Shown: piece by piece, positions 1 through 10,800 of the stretch | Layout: every line of letters starts with the position of its first letter | Numbering within the stretch: the stretch's first letter is position 1 | Assembly (NCBI RefSeq): GCF_007748175.1 | Contig: NZ_CP037422.1 | Coordinates: 2,501,231 to 2,565,230 of the forward strand | From: Gimesia aquarii | GTDB lineage: Bacteria > Planctomycetota > Planctomycetia > Planctomycetales > Planctomycetaceae | Direction: 5' to 3' | DNA length: 64,000 nucleotides | The notes under the pieces: model-generated | Seen by the model: the letters and a program-made list of their open reading frames with translations, nothing else | What the model was told of the DNA's origin: nothing | Databases searched by the model: none | Program-made: the position numbers and the translations under genes

Positions 1-598
1 GACTTCGTCCTGGCGGGTCATACCGATAGAAAGCCACCGCCTGATAAGTCGTTGCAAAGGAGTAACAGAACGCATTCGGTTCTGCATTCACCAGTTCCGT
101 GTTGAACGGCCAATATTGCTCAGGGGGCACACCGAAAAAAGTCAAAGCCTGAAATGTCGTTCTATTGTAGGCACCTTTATCTTCAGGCTGGAAAAGTAAA
201 TTTCTGCTTGCCTTATAAAGAAACAAACGCGATGGAGAGACAATCTTATTATACGATTTCTTTTCGAAGTACATCACCAGTCCACAGGCGGCATTGGCCG
301 TGCAGGAATTCGTCTTGAGTTGATTATAAACTGGTGGGAAATGTTGGCGAAGATCGACCTGATTTGGGAGGTCAGAGGAATCCAGACCACTGGGTTTAGT
401 ATATTTGATGCCCGCTTTACCAAGCATCTGCTTGACTGAATTTGTCTCAGGAGTCGCATCGCTCTTACTGGATATGTCAGGAACCCAACCGAGTCCCTGC
501 ATCATAAACGGAACTTGCGGCGTGGAACTACTGGATTCATCCGTTGCATGAGTGGAATCGTCTTCAGGAATCCATCCTAGTGCTGTGTCGTTTGGCAT
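1..598 (-). CDS. C1 (papain-like) family cysteine peptidase, partial
   Basis: The frame is open from an ATG at 598 to the window edge, giving 199 residues with the C-terminus missing. The start follows a strong ribosome site (AAGGAGGAGACTG before ATG). The segment VDLRQHFPPVYNQ with SCTANAACGL is the papain oxyanion-hole glutamine (Gln93) and catalytic cysteine (Cys99) region in the form common in bacterial C1 peptidases. The catalytic His and Asn would lie beyond the edge. The N-terminus has two copies of an LGW-I/V-P motif (residues 7-11 and 36-40), a motif known from the front of bacterial C1 peptidases. There is no obvious signal peptide, so a cytoplasmic or self-processed enzyme is possible. 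It lies downstream of, and on the same strand as, the small gene at 906-1340, whose product starts with a similar motif. The family call is well supported; the substrate is unknown. Confidence 0.85.
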   Translation of the reverse strand, partial: MPNDTALGWIPEDDSTHATDESSSSTPQVPFMMQGLGWVPDISSKSDATPETNSVKQMLGKAGIKYTKPSGLDSSDLPNQVDLRQHFPPVYNQLKTNSCTANAACGLVMYFEKKSYNKIVSPSRLFLYKASRNLLFQPEDKGAYNRTTFQALTFFGVPPEQYWPFNTELVNAEPNAFCYSFATTYQAVAFYRYDPPGRS

Positions 599-905
599 CA
601 GTCTCCTCCTTATAGATATGGTGAGAAATCAGCAACCACTTCTAATTCAAAAAAATGTGTTTCAAAAGACAAAACATCACAGTCGTGGTTACCAACAAGG
701 GCAAAGTGCGCTCCATAAAAAATGGACAACAGGAAAAATTCGAAAACAGAATTGACTTATAAAGAAAACACTTTCAATCTAAAGCTCCTCCACGCTCGTG
801 GAACGGTTTCTGATGGAAGAGTCGAGACCATCATTTATGTAAAATCTGCCTGAAGTGAATTCTGAAGAAGGCTACTTTGTGATGGTCTCGAGGAGCTCAG
901 ACGAT
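599..905. other. Intergenic spacer with nested inverted repeats
   Basis: No convincing gene lies in these 307 bases. They contain a nested inverted repeat: AGCTCCTC at 783-790 pairs with 890-897, and CGAGACCATCA at 823-833 pairs with 880-890. The short hairpin CCACG-CT-CGTGG sits at 789-800. A structured transcript end or attenuator between the two minus-strand genes is possible, but there is no T-run that would mark a classic terminator. Confidence 0.4.
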
Positions 906-1340
906 CTACCAACTCACCAAAACGATTTCAAAACTTTTGCAAGTCTCAAACGCACATGCTTTCCCTGATAGAACAATTTTTGAGAGATCTACCAAGCACA
1001 ATTTCAACTCAGCTTTGGCCATATCGTTGCCTCCGGATAACATCACGCATGGATGTTCTTTCGAGATTGTTCCAGTCGCGATTGTTGCACCGAGTATTTT
1101 CAGCATGACTGTAGCTTGCATGTTGGATGTTGATAATTCCCAGCAAACCTGAAGGGGACCAATCAGACTAACACAGCCACTTAAGTCGGTTGCCGCCCCC
1201 AAAGGAATATTACTACCACCTGTAGATCCGAATTGCGGAGAAGGCGCGGAGGCAGTTGTTTGTGGAGAACCCATGAGGTTCTGTACTGGTTGTTTGCTAA
1301 TGTGTGGAAGTGGATCGTATCCCAGGTACTCAATCGGCAT
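906..1340 (-). CDS. Small hypothetical protein upstream of the C1 peptidase
   Basis: This encodes 144 residues. I chose the start at 1340 rather than the ATG two codons earlier because AGGAG sits 7 bases before it. I do not recognise the family. It opens with PIEYLGYDPLP, reminiscent of the LGW-V/I-P motifs at the front of the downstream C1 peptidase. A Ser/Pro/Gly-rich linker (about residues 20-50) follows, then a compact C-terminal domain containing several cysteines (about residues 55-144). There is no signal peptide or membrane segment. The same strand and order suggest co-expression with the peptidase. It could be a substrate, inhibitor or accessory protein, but this rests on position and motif similarity only. 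Confidence 0.6.
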   Translation of the reverse strand: MPIEYLGYDPLPHISKQPVQNLMGSPQTTASAPSPQFGSTGGSNIPLGAATDLSGCVSLIGPLQVCWELSTSNMQATVMLKILGATIATGTISKEHPCVMLSGGNDMAKAELKLCLVDLSKIVLSGKACAFETCKSFEIVLVSW

Positions 1341-1637
1341 CGTCATTCTCCTGATCTAAGACATAGATGAAAACACTCGTTCAGACTTGTGCTTGTTACT
1401 GAATCGATTCTATGAACTGACAATCAGAACACTACGGAATCTGTAGTGATGTAAACTAGTAGTAAACTGGAACAAAACATGGATTAAAGAGCACAAGATA
1501 AGTCTTTTGCTGAAGACAAAGGGTCACTTACGGAATCTTTGTAAAGAAGACAAATACTTATTGTGGACAGAACAGTATTCTGAAAGCATGTGTTAAAGAG
1601 AACGAAACGCATTTTTGTCTGCAAAAGAACGAACGTT

Positions 1638-2327
1638 TCAGGAAGTCGGAACTTCCCAGATGATACCTTCCCCCGTACCGTCACCACGAAATCTGATTAG
1701 CGGAGCAGCTTGGTTACGGTTCAAGCTCTTGATGGTATCGTTTAATCGTCGTTTCGTATCAACTTCTTCTTTGGGAGGTAGCGGGTCGTCAATTCGGGTT
1801 GGCCACCCTTCTTCGTGAAAAACCATCAGAATCATTTCCTGATTAATGGCTGGCCATTTGAAGCGTTTGACGAGTGATTGACCGAACCATAACTCTCGCC
1901 GAATATCATGCCATATTGGTTTGATTTCCGTGCGATGAAGCTCATCCAATGGTCTAGAGAATGCTTCCTCAGAAGCGTTTTGCGGAATTTGCAAATTCTC
2001 AGCGAACTCCAGACCTTCGTCAGTCAATACAAAACAAGTACGCCGACCGAACGTCATGTTCCCGGATGGACGAAAATCACGTCCATCGTCTTCCTGAATA
2101 GTGACTTCTTTGGCATGTTTCAAATAGCCCTGGCATGAGAGCCAACGAAGGTCGTTGTACGTTAATCCCGCCTTTTGCAAACAGGACAATTCGACGGCAT
2201 AATCCCAGATGGGTCGTTTCGTAGTCGACGAATAATAAGAGGCATCTAAGAGCAGTCGAAAAGCAGCCTCAAACTTTTTTCTTGTAGTCCCCATTTTGCT
2301 TTCAGGATGTTTGCCCCATAATACCAT
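1638..2327 (-). CDS. Hypothetical protein, probable winged-helix type
   Basis: This is 229 residues from the ATG at 2327, which has GGAG six bases upstream. The longer in-frame version from a TTG at 2414 lacks a ribosome site. The first half (FEAAFRLLLDASYYS, then LTYNDLRWLSCQGYLKHA and RRTCFVLTDEGLEFA) reads like a winged-helix domain: helix-helix followed by a beta-wing ending in LTDEG. The second half (about residues 135-229) contains WHDIRRELWFG, a basic KRRLNDTIKSLNRNQ helix and a closing strand, as in a second wHTH-like module. I infer a nucleic-acid-binding role and know of no defined function. No partner gene is evident. Confidence 0.65.
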   Translation of the reverse strand: MVLWGKHPESKMGTTRKKFEAAFRLLLDASYYSSTTKRPIWDYAVELSCLQKAGLTYNDLRWLSCQGYLKHAKEVTIQEDDGRDFRPSGNMTFGRRTCFVLTDEGLEFAENLQIPQNASEEAFSRPLDELHRTEIKPIWHDIRRELWFGQSLVKRFKWPAINQEMILMVFHEEGWPTRIDDPLPPKEEVDTKRRLNDTIKSLNRNQAAPLIRFRGDGTGEGIIWEVPTS

Positions 2328-2696
2328 AGGTATCTCCCCAATTAAGTTCAACAAAACGATTACTAAATGAATGTCCAAGTCCAGCTGTGTCAAAGCAAGA
2401 CGGTTTGAAGCCAATCGTTAGTAAAAGAAATGGAATGTAATTGAGTCACCGTAATTCACTAGTAAGTAAGATTAGTATTTTGTCTACCACTATCGTATTA
2501 ATCTGTTTACTACTGTTATTACAAAGAGATCAATACGTTCTGATTAGCGTAAGATCAATTTTCAAGCTTGAAATAGTGATTGCATTTAAAAAATTCGCAA
2601 TCATCCTATTTTAACTTTACCTATTTTCGCAAAAGAATTCGCGGCTCTTACTATGGGTAATCGATTTAGCTCCTTGAAGTAAAACTGCGCTAACCC
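2328..2696. other. Gene-free AT-rich spacer
   Basis: No supported coding region. The sequence is AT-rich and carries the likely promoter region of the minus-strand gene ending at 1638. The decayed element that starts near 2697 follows directly. Confidence 0.4.
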
Positions 2697-3180
2697 TCCG
2701 GTTCCGAAGACCGTAGTAGCTTTAACCACGCTTTGCTTTTGCTTTGATAACGCGTATTAGTGGGGGGATAAGTAGGGGGAATTCTCGAGCGGACTGACTA
2801 AAGGTTCGAAGGCTCCTCCAAAGTTCTAGTCAGGCAATCTATGGTATTTGAACAGGTCATCTGGAAGTGGTTTAAATTTCACATTCACAGGTCGACTTTT
2901 TTTGCCAGCTGCCCAGCGGAGTAAAACTAATGTGTAACTGCTCTTACTACTGATAACGAACTGGCAAAATATGTCGAATATCTGAAACACGAGACTGCTG
3001 AGGCAATTCCTTACGACTCACGAAGAACGACCGACCCTATTGAAATTTGGCAAAGTATTGAGTCGAGCGATTAAAGAATAAATTTCGGTTATCAGTCTAA
3101 CAACACCTTCCCGATGGTGTCGTGGCAAACAGAATGGCAAACGGAAGTTCCAAAGAATATAAACGAAAATTTCTAGAGAC
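2697..3180 (+). pseudogene. Decayed transposable element, copy 1
   Basis: From 2697 the sequence matches the element at 23081-23969 closely. The shared parts are the leader beginning CCGGTTCCGAAGACCGTAG, the G-rich TTAGTGGGGGG tract, the GCGGACTGACTAAAGGTTCG block and CAGGCAATCTATGGTATTTG. A degraded transposase N-terminus follows, with TGGCAAAATATGTCGAATA matching the KYVEYLKHE coding part of copy 3. Deletions and stops (for example TAA near 3080) destroy the frame, and the catalytic core is gone. The right end fades out by about 3180, close to the end of the opposite-strand gene at 3238. Confidence 0.75.
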
Positions 3181-3237
3181 TTATGCGCTAAGGACCGGGC
3201 ATCCTAACTCAGCAATGATATTGGTGATATCCAGCCT

Positions 3238-4020
3238 CTATCGATTCGTTGGGAGAGAAGCGTTCGCACCTATGTTTCGTTCAACTGCTTTCTGTAATTT
3301 CCTGTTTCTTGCTTTTAAATCCAACTCTGATTCGTCCTTAGCAATCAAGCCAGAAAGGGGGGTATTCGCGAGCAGTTGTTTTGATTTATCTACGACAAAC
3401 TTTCCTGCATCATAAGTATATCCACCGAATGTTCTTGCCACTCGTGAAGTTGCTTTAGGCACGCCTGTTTTACTTATGAGACCTACGGTTGCTTTAGTAG
3501 TACCAGCAGTTACATTTTTAAAAGTAGCTCCAATGGGTAAATGGTTTTTATAAGCGACCTTTGCCCCTCCATCATGGGCAAACGAAATCAGGATCCGACT
3601 TTTACCATAACGGTATTCAATCATACTGGCCCAGTAGTGAACTTCAGGAGCACCAGGTAAAAGTTGGACATCAACATAAACTCGGCATTTCGTTTTGGGA
3701 TGATTCGCTACAATAATCGAGGGGCCACCCGGTAGGTAAGGTCCTTGAAATTTTCTGTTTCCAGTATAATAGTACCTATGGACAAGCACTGTAGGAGGGA
3801 TTTCGATGTTGGTGGTCTCACCCTCCGGCTGTACTAGGACTGCAGGGATCCCATCTGTACTGACACCAGGAAGAATGACCTCAATTTCCTGCGTTGCTGG
3901 TACAACTGCCTTTTTTTCTGCGTATGCCAAAGTTGTCGCAAGGCATATTGTCAAGAGGAAGGCCGTTGTCAAAATCAGATTTAATTTCATGCTATGAGTG
4001 AACTTGAGCTTAAGAAACAT
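3238..4020 (-). CDS. Exported hypothetical protein
   Basis: This is 260 residues from the ATG at 4020, which has GAGG seven bases upstream. The next ATG at 3990 would also leave a full signal peptide. A typical Sec signal follows (MKLNLILTTAFLLTICLATTL, with AYA before the cleavage site). The mature part begins with a beta-rich stretch (EIEVILPGV, VLVHRYYYTG, PSIIVANHP, CRVYVDVQLLPGAPEVHYWA). A Gly/Ala/Lys-rich region and a charged C-terminal helix (KARNRKLQKAVERN) follow. I do not recognise the family. It is the last gene of a same-strand run of exported proteins (3238-13483) that includes the giant secretin-like protein, so a role in the same envelope structure is possible but unproven. Confidence 0.7.
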   Translation of the reverse strand: MFLKLKFTHSMKLNLILTTAFLLTICLATTLAYAEKKAVVPATQEIEVILPGVSTDGIPAVLVQPEGETTNIEIPPTVLVHRYYYTGNRKFQGPYLPGGPSIIVANHPKTKCRVYVDVQLLPGAPEVHYWASMIEYRYGKSRILISFAHDGGAKVAYKNHLPIGATFKNVTAGTTKATVGLISKTGVPKATSRVARTFGGYTYDAGKFVVDKSKQLLANTPLSGLIAKDESELDLKARNRKLQKAVERNIGANASLPTNR

Positions 4021-4073
4021 CCTTTTTCCTCGATCTATGTATAAGAAGTAGTTCATATTGGATCTAACAGCGG

Positions 4074-4754
4074 CTATTCCTCGTAGAAAAATTCAATTTC
4101 TACTAAATTGATTTGGTCATAAAATTGGTAAAGGTTTTGTTGGAATTTTGAATTCCTGTTCCTCGTTTCATCGAATTGTTTGCTGAGAGGTTTTCCACTT
4201 TTAACCCAGAATACTGGAAGTGAATGCGAGGCCAATAAAGACTTTCGTTTTTGGTTTTTTGAATCACGTACATAACAATTGATGCTGACATGAAATCGAC
4301 TTCCCTTTAAATATTGTAAGTTATTTCTTTGATTGCCCAATGCTTGCTGAATCGCAGTCAATGCTTCCCCTCGCTTGGGGTTAATGTGAGCATTGAGAGA
4401 CACATTCCAGGCACCCGATTTCTGAAAGCGAAAATCGGTTTCTGTCAACACTGCCGGGATGACCAAGGGCATTTGATCTGACCGATGAAAAAAACGAATG
4501 TTTCCTTTCTGTTTAATCCCATTTTTTGCTTCATTGAGTTCATCTGTTTCAATCACTTCCTGTTCCGTGAGTTCAACAACACTGATTGCGGAATATGATC
4601 GCGTTTGATAATCGTAATTCTTTGGGAATCCACAGGTACGAGTCGGAACCCGTTTAGGGAACAATTCGCTGAAAGCCGTTCCCGTAATGATAGCTGCTGT
4701 TCCGAGAAAGCAGACAGCTAAGAATAGCTTCTTTAAATTCGTTTTGACTTCCAT
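4074..4754 (-). CDS. Exported or membrane-anchored hypothetical protein
   Basis: This encodes 226 residues. The N-terminus (KTNLKKLFLAVCFLGTAAIITGTAF) is a basic stretch followed by a hydrophobic segment, so it is either a signal peptide or a single membrane anchor. The rest is beta-rich, with VELTEQEVIETDELNE, IRFFHRSDQMPLVIPAVLTETDF and FHVSINCYVRDS. The family is not recognised. The gene lies 53 bases upstream of the 3238-4020 gene and 68 bases downstream of the giant protein gene, which suggests one transcript for all three. A periplasmic accessory protein is the simplest guess. Confidence 0.7.
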   Translation of the reverse strand: MEVKTNLKKLFLAVCFLGTAAIITGTAFSELFPKRVPTRTCGFPKNYDYQTRSYSAISVVELTEQEVIETDELNEAKNGIKQKGNIRFFHRSDQMPLVIPAVLTETDFRFQKSGAWNVSLNAHINPKRGEALTAIQQALGNQRNNLQYLKGSRFHVSINCYVRDSKNQKRKSLLASHSLPVFWVKSGKPLSKQFDETRNRNSKFQQNLYQFYDQINLVEIEFFYEE

Positions 4755-4822
4755 TGTGATCTCTTATTTTTTTCATTAAGGATAGAAGGATTGCTTGGAT
4801 TCGAAGCGATACATGAGCCGAA

Positions 4823-7800
4823 TCATTTTTTCTTGAAATACGATTTGATTCGGGATGCAGATCTCTTATAGAAACTGGATCGTTTTGGGGCAGGTGGTTG
4901 CTGTCTATTCTTAGTATTAATGATTGCTTTTACTTCATTCGCCTTTGAAGGGATTCGTCTAGGTGAGGAAATCCCGTTTGTTTTGAGATATTGCGAACTT
5001 CTTCCTTTTGTCGCTGGCAACGATTTCGGTTCTGTGGGACTCCAGGAAGCCGGTTTGAGGTTTAAGTCTTTCATCGGAAGAGCGGAACTGGGGGGCACAG
5101 TTGGTGGGATTTCAGGTAGTGGCTTGAAACGAGGTGATGAAGGAATCACAGGTACGGCATGATTTGGATCGGTCACTCCATTGCGAATCGACTCAGGAGC
5201 ATATTTTTCAGGTGGATTTTGCCACTCGGCATCATAGTTTTCCTGAATTCTGCTCCGCTTAAGATTTAAGCCAGGTCCCATATATCCATTGGGATGTACG
5301 TCCGGAATGGTTTGCTGTGTACGATATAAGTCTGATCTTCTCTCCGTTTCCTGAATTCGTAAAAATTCATCGACTTTTGAACCGGCATAATCATAAACAC
5401 GATTTTTCAAGTAACGATCACGGCCTTTCGAGATAAACTCACGATTCATTAATTGCAGCGGTCCGACATCGGCAACTGCGGGGGCCCAGCGTAAACCCAT
5501 CAGGTCAAACAGTGTCGGAAAAATCACCGCCTGACTCATGATTTGACTTTGTTGTAATGAACTTTCAGCACTAGGAGTAGGTCGGAACAGGACTCCCACA
5601 CCTGGTACATCCGAAAGTAATGGAACCCCATTTCCGGTACGAGTTGCTTTCAGAGAGATCACAAAGCGGCTGATTTCGCGTAATTCATAATTTCCTAATT
5701 GCACATCGGTATCAATAAAGTGTTCTTTGATGCGTCCGAGGTGTTTTTCATCAGCGCGAACTGGCTCTCGTACATTGGTACGATAAAGGTAATTTAAATC
5801 AAAGATTACAGATTGACCATCGGGCTGAATGACAGGTCGTACAGTGAATCCGGTACCGGTTTCAAATTTGAAGACAGCCGGGTCGGGGATCAGATTTTCA
5901 AACGCAGAACCAAATGTTTGTCCCTGTGATCCCGGTTGGCCTAAGACCTGTTTTTCTAATGAATCAGGGGGAATAGTAAATCCACCCTGGACATTTTCCC
6001 CTCCATTCATGGATGTGATTGCCAGGAATGTAGGGTCATTCACAAGTGCGCCGTATTCTTTCACTGCGGCTTGCGCGATATTCATGCCTTCAATAATTGC
6101 CAACTGCCGTTTCGGTAAGTCGAACTCCATTGTCGCCTTGGGAGCGACTTTACCGAGCGAACGATTATTGGTCAGAATACTGGAAGTTTCTATTGACCCA
6201 AACGAGACATTCCAATACCGGCTGGCATCACGCGCCGCACGGAACGCAGGAGTGTAGAACTGAGTGTTAAAGTCATCTTCGAGCGCGGTTGCAATGCGTT
6301 GTAGGTAATTATCAATATTCGCAGTATGAGATCTGGTACCTTCAACCAGTTCGATATAGCGATCCTCGGTCTGGTCGATTTGCATATCGAGAAACTTTTT
6401 GTGGTCGAGATCCTGACGGGAGTCTAGTGCATTTTGTTTTGCAAATCGAAGTTGGAGAGCAGATCCGGCCAGTGTGTTGAAGGAACTATCTACAGATTGA
6501 AAATGTTCTTTCGTTTTTTTATAGATTGGATTAGCAGACTTCAATAATGAAAATAGTTTATTACTTACTTCTCTCCACTTTATAATCGCAGCTTGAATCT
6601 CTTTTGAATCTATTCCCACTTTGCTTAGTACTTCAATGACTTCTTGAACATTCCATGCAATCTTTTGGAATTCCTCAGCGATGTTTTGGCTTACCTCTTG
6701 GATGCTGAAAAATGAGTAGGCCACGCGATGAATGTCCCTTAATGGAGTCGGTTGATCAGGATTAATATATTTCTGGTATTTTGTCGAATTGTTTAGATTC
6801 GATTTCATGTTAGGGGTCAGATTAAATAGCTCAAGTTTCTTAATCGCCTCATTTGCTTGATTTATATATTGATTCGTAATTTGATCGAAAAGTGCATATT
6901 CAGATTGGTCGGCTAAAACGAATTTGTTACCTTCTATTTTGAATTTAAAAGTTTGACCTCCATATACAAAACTACCATTAGCTTTTTTTAAAGCATCAAA
7001 TAATTCATCGTTGTTACGTTGCCCACTCATACCAGATCGCATTCGATGGTCGTTGATTTCTGACTCAAACAATTTCTTAAGAAGATTGAGAAGTTGAACG
7101 TCAAATATTGTGTCGTCGTTACCTGGAGGAAAAAATTTATTTAAAAGTGATCTCCTTTCTTTAGATGTTAATTTTGAGAGATCAATATTAATCTCTGGAT
7201 AAGCTGCATTGAGAACTGCTGTAATAATCTCATCAAAAGCCTTTTGAAATGAATCGAATTCCGTACTGATTTTCTGGTATTCATTAATAATTTGAGAAAC
7301 GCTGGCCTGTAATCCAGTGCTGGCTTTAATGACATCCAGCTGACTCTTTTGGATAGATTCCTGTACATTTTTCAGTTTTTCTTCTGCCGCTTTTTCTTTG
7401 GCTTTGGCATCAAGCAGTTCTTGCTGATTATCATCCATTGTTTGTTCGATCACCGCGCGCTCCATGACGTGTAGCCTGAGTTCGCGCTCTGTGGTAAGTT
7501 TGGCTTTGAAGATCTGAGCCAGTCGTACAAATTCACGCTGGATGGGCGTCATGGTGTCGGTGCCGATGACATTATGGTCGAAGAAACCTTTGAAGGATTG
7601 GAAGTGGGCGAACTGAGATAACAGTTTTACCTTATGTTTGGTTGCTTTTGTGGGGCCGCCTTGATAGAGAAACTGGTATTCCGCGTTGGGTAACTCCGTT
7701 TCAATCGAAGCATAAAATTGTGCCAGGATTTGTTGTCGAATTTCATTCTTGGCCAGCGCTAACACGAACAGGGCAGACGACAGACTCGTCGTATCCATGG

Positions 7801-10800
7801 AATGAATTGACAGCATTTTGTTTCCCGACTGCAGGAACTCGGAATCCATGTCTTCCAGGGCTTGGATGAAGTCTCGTCCGAAAAAGGCGTATAAGTATTT
7901 CTGGTCTCGCTGCTCCTGAGTAAACCCAATTCCTTCGTCCTGACAAGTGGAAATCGCAACTTCAGAAGCGACAGAGATGACTGCCTTTCTCAACATCTGG
8001 GCTGATTGTACGGTTAAAAAGCGACTTTGATCGATTGATTTTTGAATACGATCAGCGACGTTTTCCATGCGTTTGCCATCTTCACCATTGATTTGGATTG
8101 TATGCATCGCGATACGTACCTGCCCCACGGGAGAATCAATCTGGTTGATCATGGTGCGGATGATGTTCACCCCTTTGATCGGACCACGTAGATGAATGAG
8201 ACCTTCACCGATGACTTTAATCGTGACCTGTCGAACTGCGTCGTAAGAATCAGGGTGACCATTGGCGATCGTATAGAGATCGGTTTTTTCCGCTTGTACC
8301 TCACGCTGAAACAGTGTGGCACTTAATTGGTCTTCCTCCAACTTGAGTGACTTCAGTTTGTCATCTTCCGTATTCATGATTCCTGATAGACGACTGATAT
8401 CAGTCCGGAGACTTGTCAATTGTCCTTGAGCCGCTGTAATGGCATTGTCCAGTTGATCTTTCTTGCCTGTGCTGTCATCTTCTTTCAGTATAGCGCGCTC
8501 TCGCACCAAGCCGCCAAGAATTTGCTGCTGATTGCGATAATCGTTTTCTTTTTCACGCAGATCTTTCGCAGCACGTATCGATTTCTCTTCTTGAATGCGT
8601 CGTTGTTTGACGGTCGTTTCGTAAGTGTTACGGGCTTTATCTGCCAGGATTTGTGCCTGATGATATCCTTTGTGATTCAGAGACTGCACTTCTGAATTCA
8701 GAATCTGAGCCACACGATGGGCGTCTCGGTAGTAATACAACCGTGCGACACGGGTGACCACTCTGTCAGACGGATTAAATCCCGGGGGCGTTGGCTCACG
8801 CTTTTCATAATCGCGATATTCAACAAAATCACTGACGCCGACTTCAGGAGGGATTGAGCCTGAAGAACCTGCATCTGGTTTGTTGAGAACACGTACATAG
8901 TTAGTGCCTGGTTCACCTTTGGTACCCTCGAGGAAATTACCAAATATATCCGACACTTTATTCCCAGTAATGATTAGTTGATAGATATCAGCAGGTAAAG
9001 TAGGAAATGTAAGTACAACAGAATTGTCATGTTCTAGATAAACACCACCAGTGGCCGGTATCGCTGTGCTAGAAAGAAAAATACCAGTTCCCTTGCTCGG
9101 AATAAGTTGGAATGCGTTATAGAGCGTAGGACTGAGTGTATTAGCTGTTTTAAGTTGATTCTTGACTGAGAATTTGATCTTTAGTTTTACAACTCCTGGG
9201 GCAGTGCCAAAATTAGGGGGCTGGATGTCAATCACTTCTAAACCATTTTTTTGAATGTTAAGATTGAATGTATCAGATTGTTTTTCGGATAGCTGATTTC
9301 CCTGCGCATACTTGATATATAGCTTATGTTGTCCGTTAGGGATTGGAGCAAGGAGTTTAGCTCTTTTATTGTTAGTAAAGTCTCCATAACCTAACGGAGT
9401 ATTTGATGTGTGTGTAAAGATGACATATTGAATATTATCTAAGTTACCTTTTATGGTCTCAAAGATTGGAGTATTAGTATTTAGGAAAACAGGAGTATCT
9501 TTATCGATGGGGGTAGGCGTTTTTATTGTAGAACCTATTTTGAATTGATTTAATGGAATATTATTTGAATTGTTAGCTAATGTGCTAGTTGCTTTTTGAA
9601 TATTGATCGGCGCTGAAAAAGCAAATTGAGTTTCATCATCTATTCTTAGAGCATAGATCGTACTGTTAAGATCTTGGCTGCTGATTTTTAAAGTAGCATT
9701 CCATTCACCATTTTGATCTGCTTGATAGGATGTTACCTCTAATTGATCTGAAGGCGCGAGTGTGAGGTGGCCATTCACATTATTGAAGAGCATGAATTTT
9801 AAAGACTGCTTAGGATTAGCGTTAGTTCCAGATAATTTTAAATTCCCACCAAAGATAGCTATTGTAGATTTGACATTTGTATTTGGTTTCGCATATTTGT
9901 GGTTTTGATAAGACAAGATAGATGGCTTTAAGGGATTGGAACTCTCAGGTTTTGGGATAATTATAGTGACTGTTTTCGACAAACCTTCTCCTTGCTCAGA
10001 TAACCAACTATCTTTAAACCTGAATTGATAAATACCATCTGCGAGACCAGTTAGAGAGAATGATTCACTTGTATCCGAAAGATTCACTGGAGTTATGTTT
10101 GAAAGATCTTTGAAGTTATTGGAAGTTGATGGGATTGTGCCAATTTTTTGAAATTGAAGAAGTGTGGTTCTATCTTTACTTTTTGAGATCGTGAACTTCA
10201 AACTCGAACTCCGAAGCAGAAAACTGGAAATTCCATTGACTGTTGTATTTGACGATATCGAGCTAAGCGGTGAATAGAGAATATTGGGGGATGCTGTATC
10301 GGTGAGCGATGTAATCACAGGGTATTCAGGTTGACCTTGAGTAAGCTTATTAATCTTAAAGTTAAATCTTTGTAGTTCTTGAGAGTTTTCATCTTTACTT
10401 AAAACAATTTTATAATCCCCTGTTTTTTTAATAACAGATTGATATACATTCGAATTTGATCCACTCTGTATTAAATCTAATTTTTCACTACCAGATCCGA
10501 ATTTGAGTGAATATCCATTCGGAACATCTTCATTTATTGTAACTTTGAGTTTTACACGGGGGCCTTTGCGTTCGATGGTGGCATCACTAGTGATAGTGTC
10601 ATAGTCATTTGGTAAATCATCTTTGCTGATTTCAACTTTTTTAATAGATGGTTCATTCGTTGACTGTAGAAGAGACACTTGCTTAATTTCTGCTGCGATT
10701 TCTGTAACTGGTAGGGCGACCTTTGGTGTAGTCGGTGTCAGATGATTTACTGGTGGATTGATTAAATCAGGTGTTTGCTGAACAGACTGGGTACCGGTTC

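Noticed and set aside
1484-1687. 67-codon minus-strand frame MVTVRGKVSSGK...
   Set aside because: It overlaps the end of the better-supported wHTH-like gene in another frame and has no ribosome site or recognisable content.
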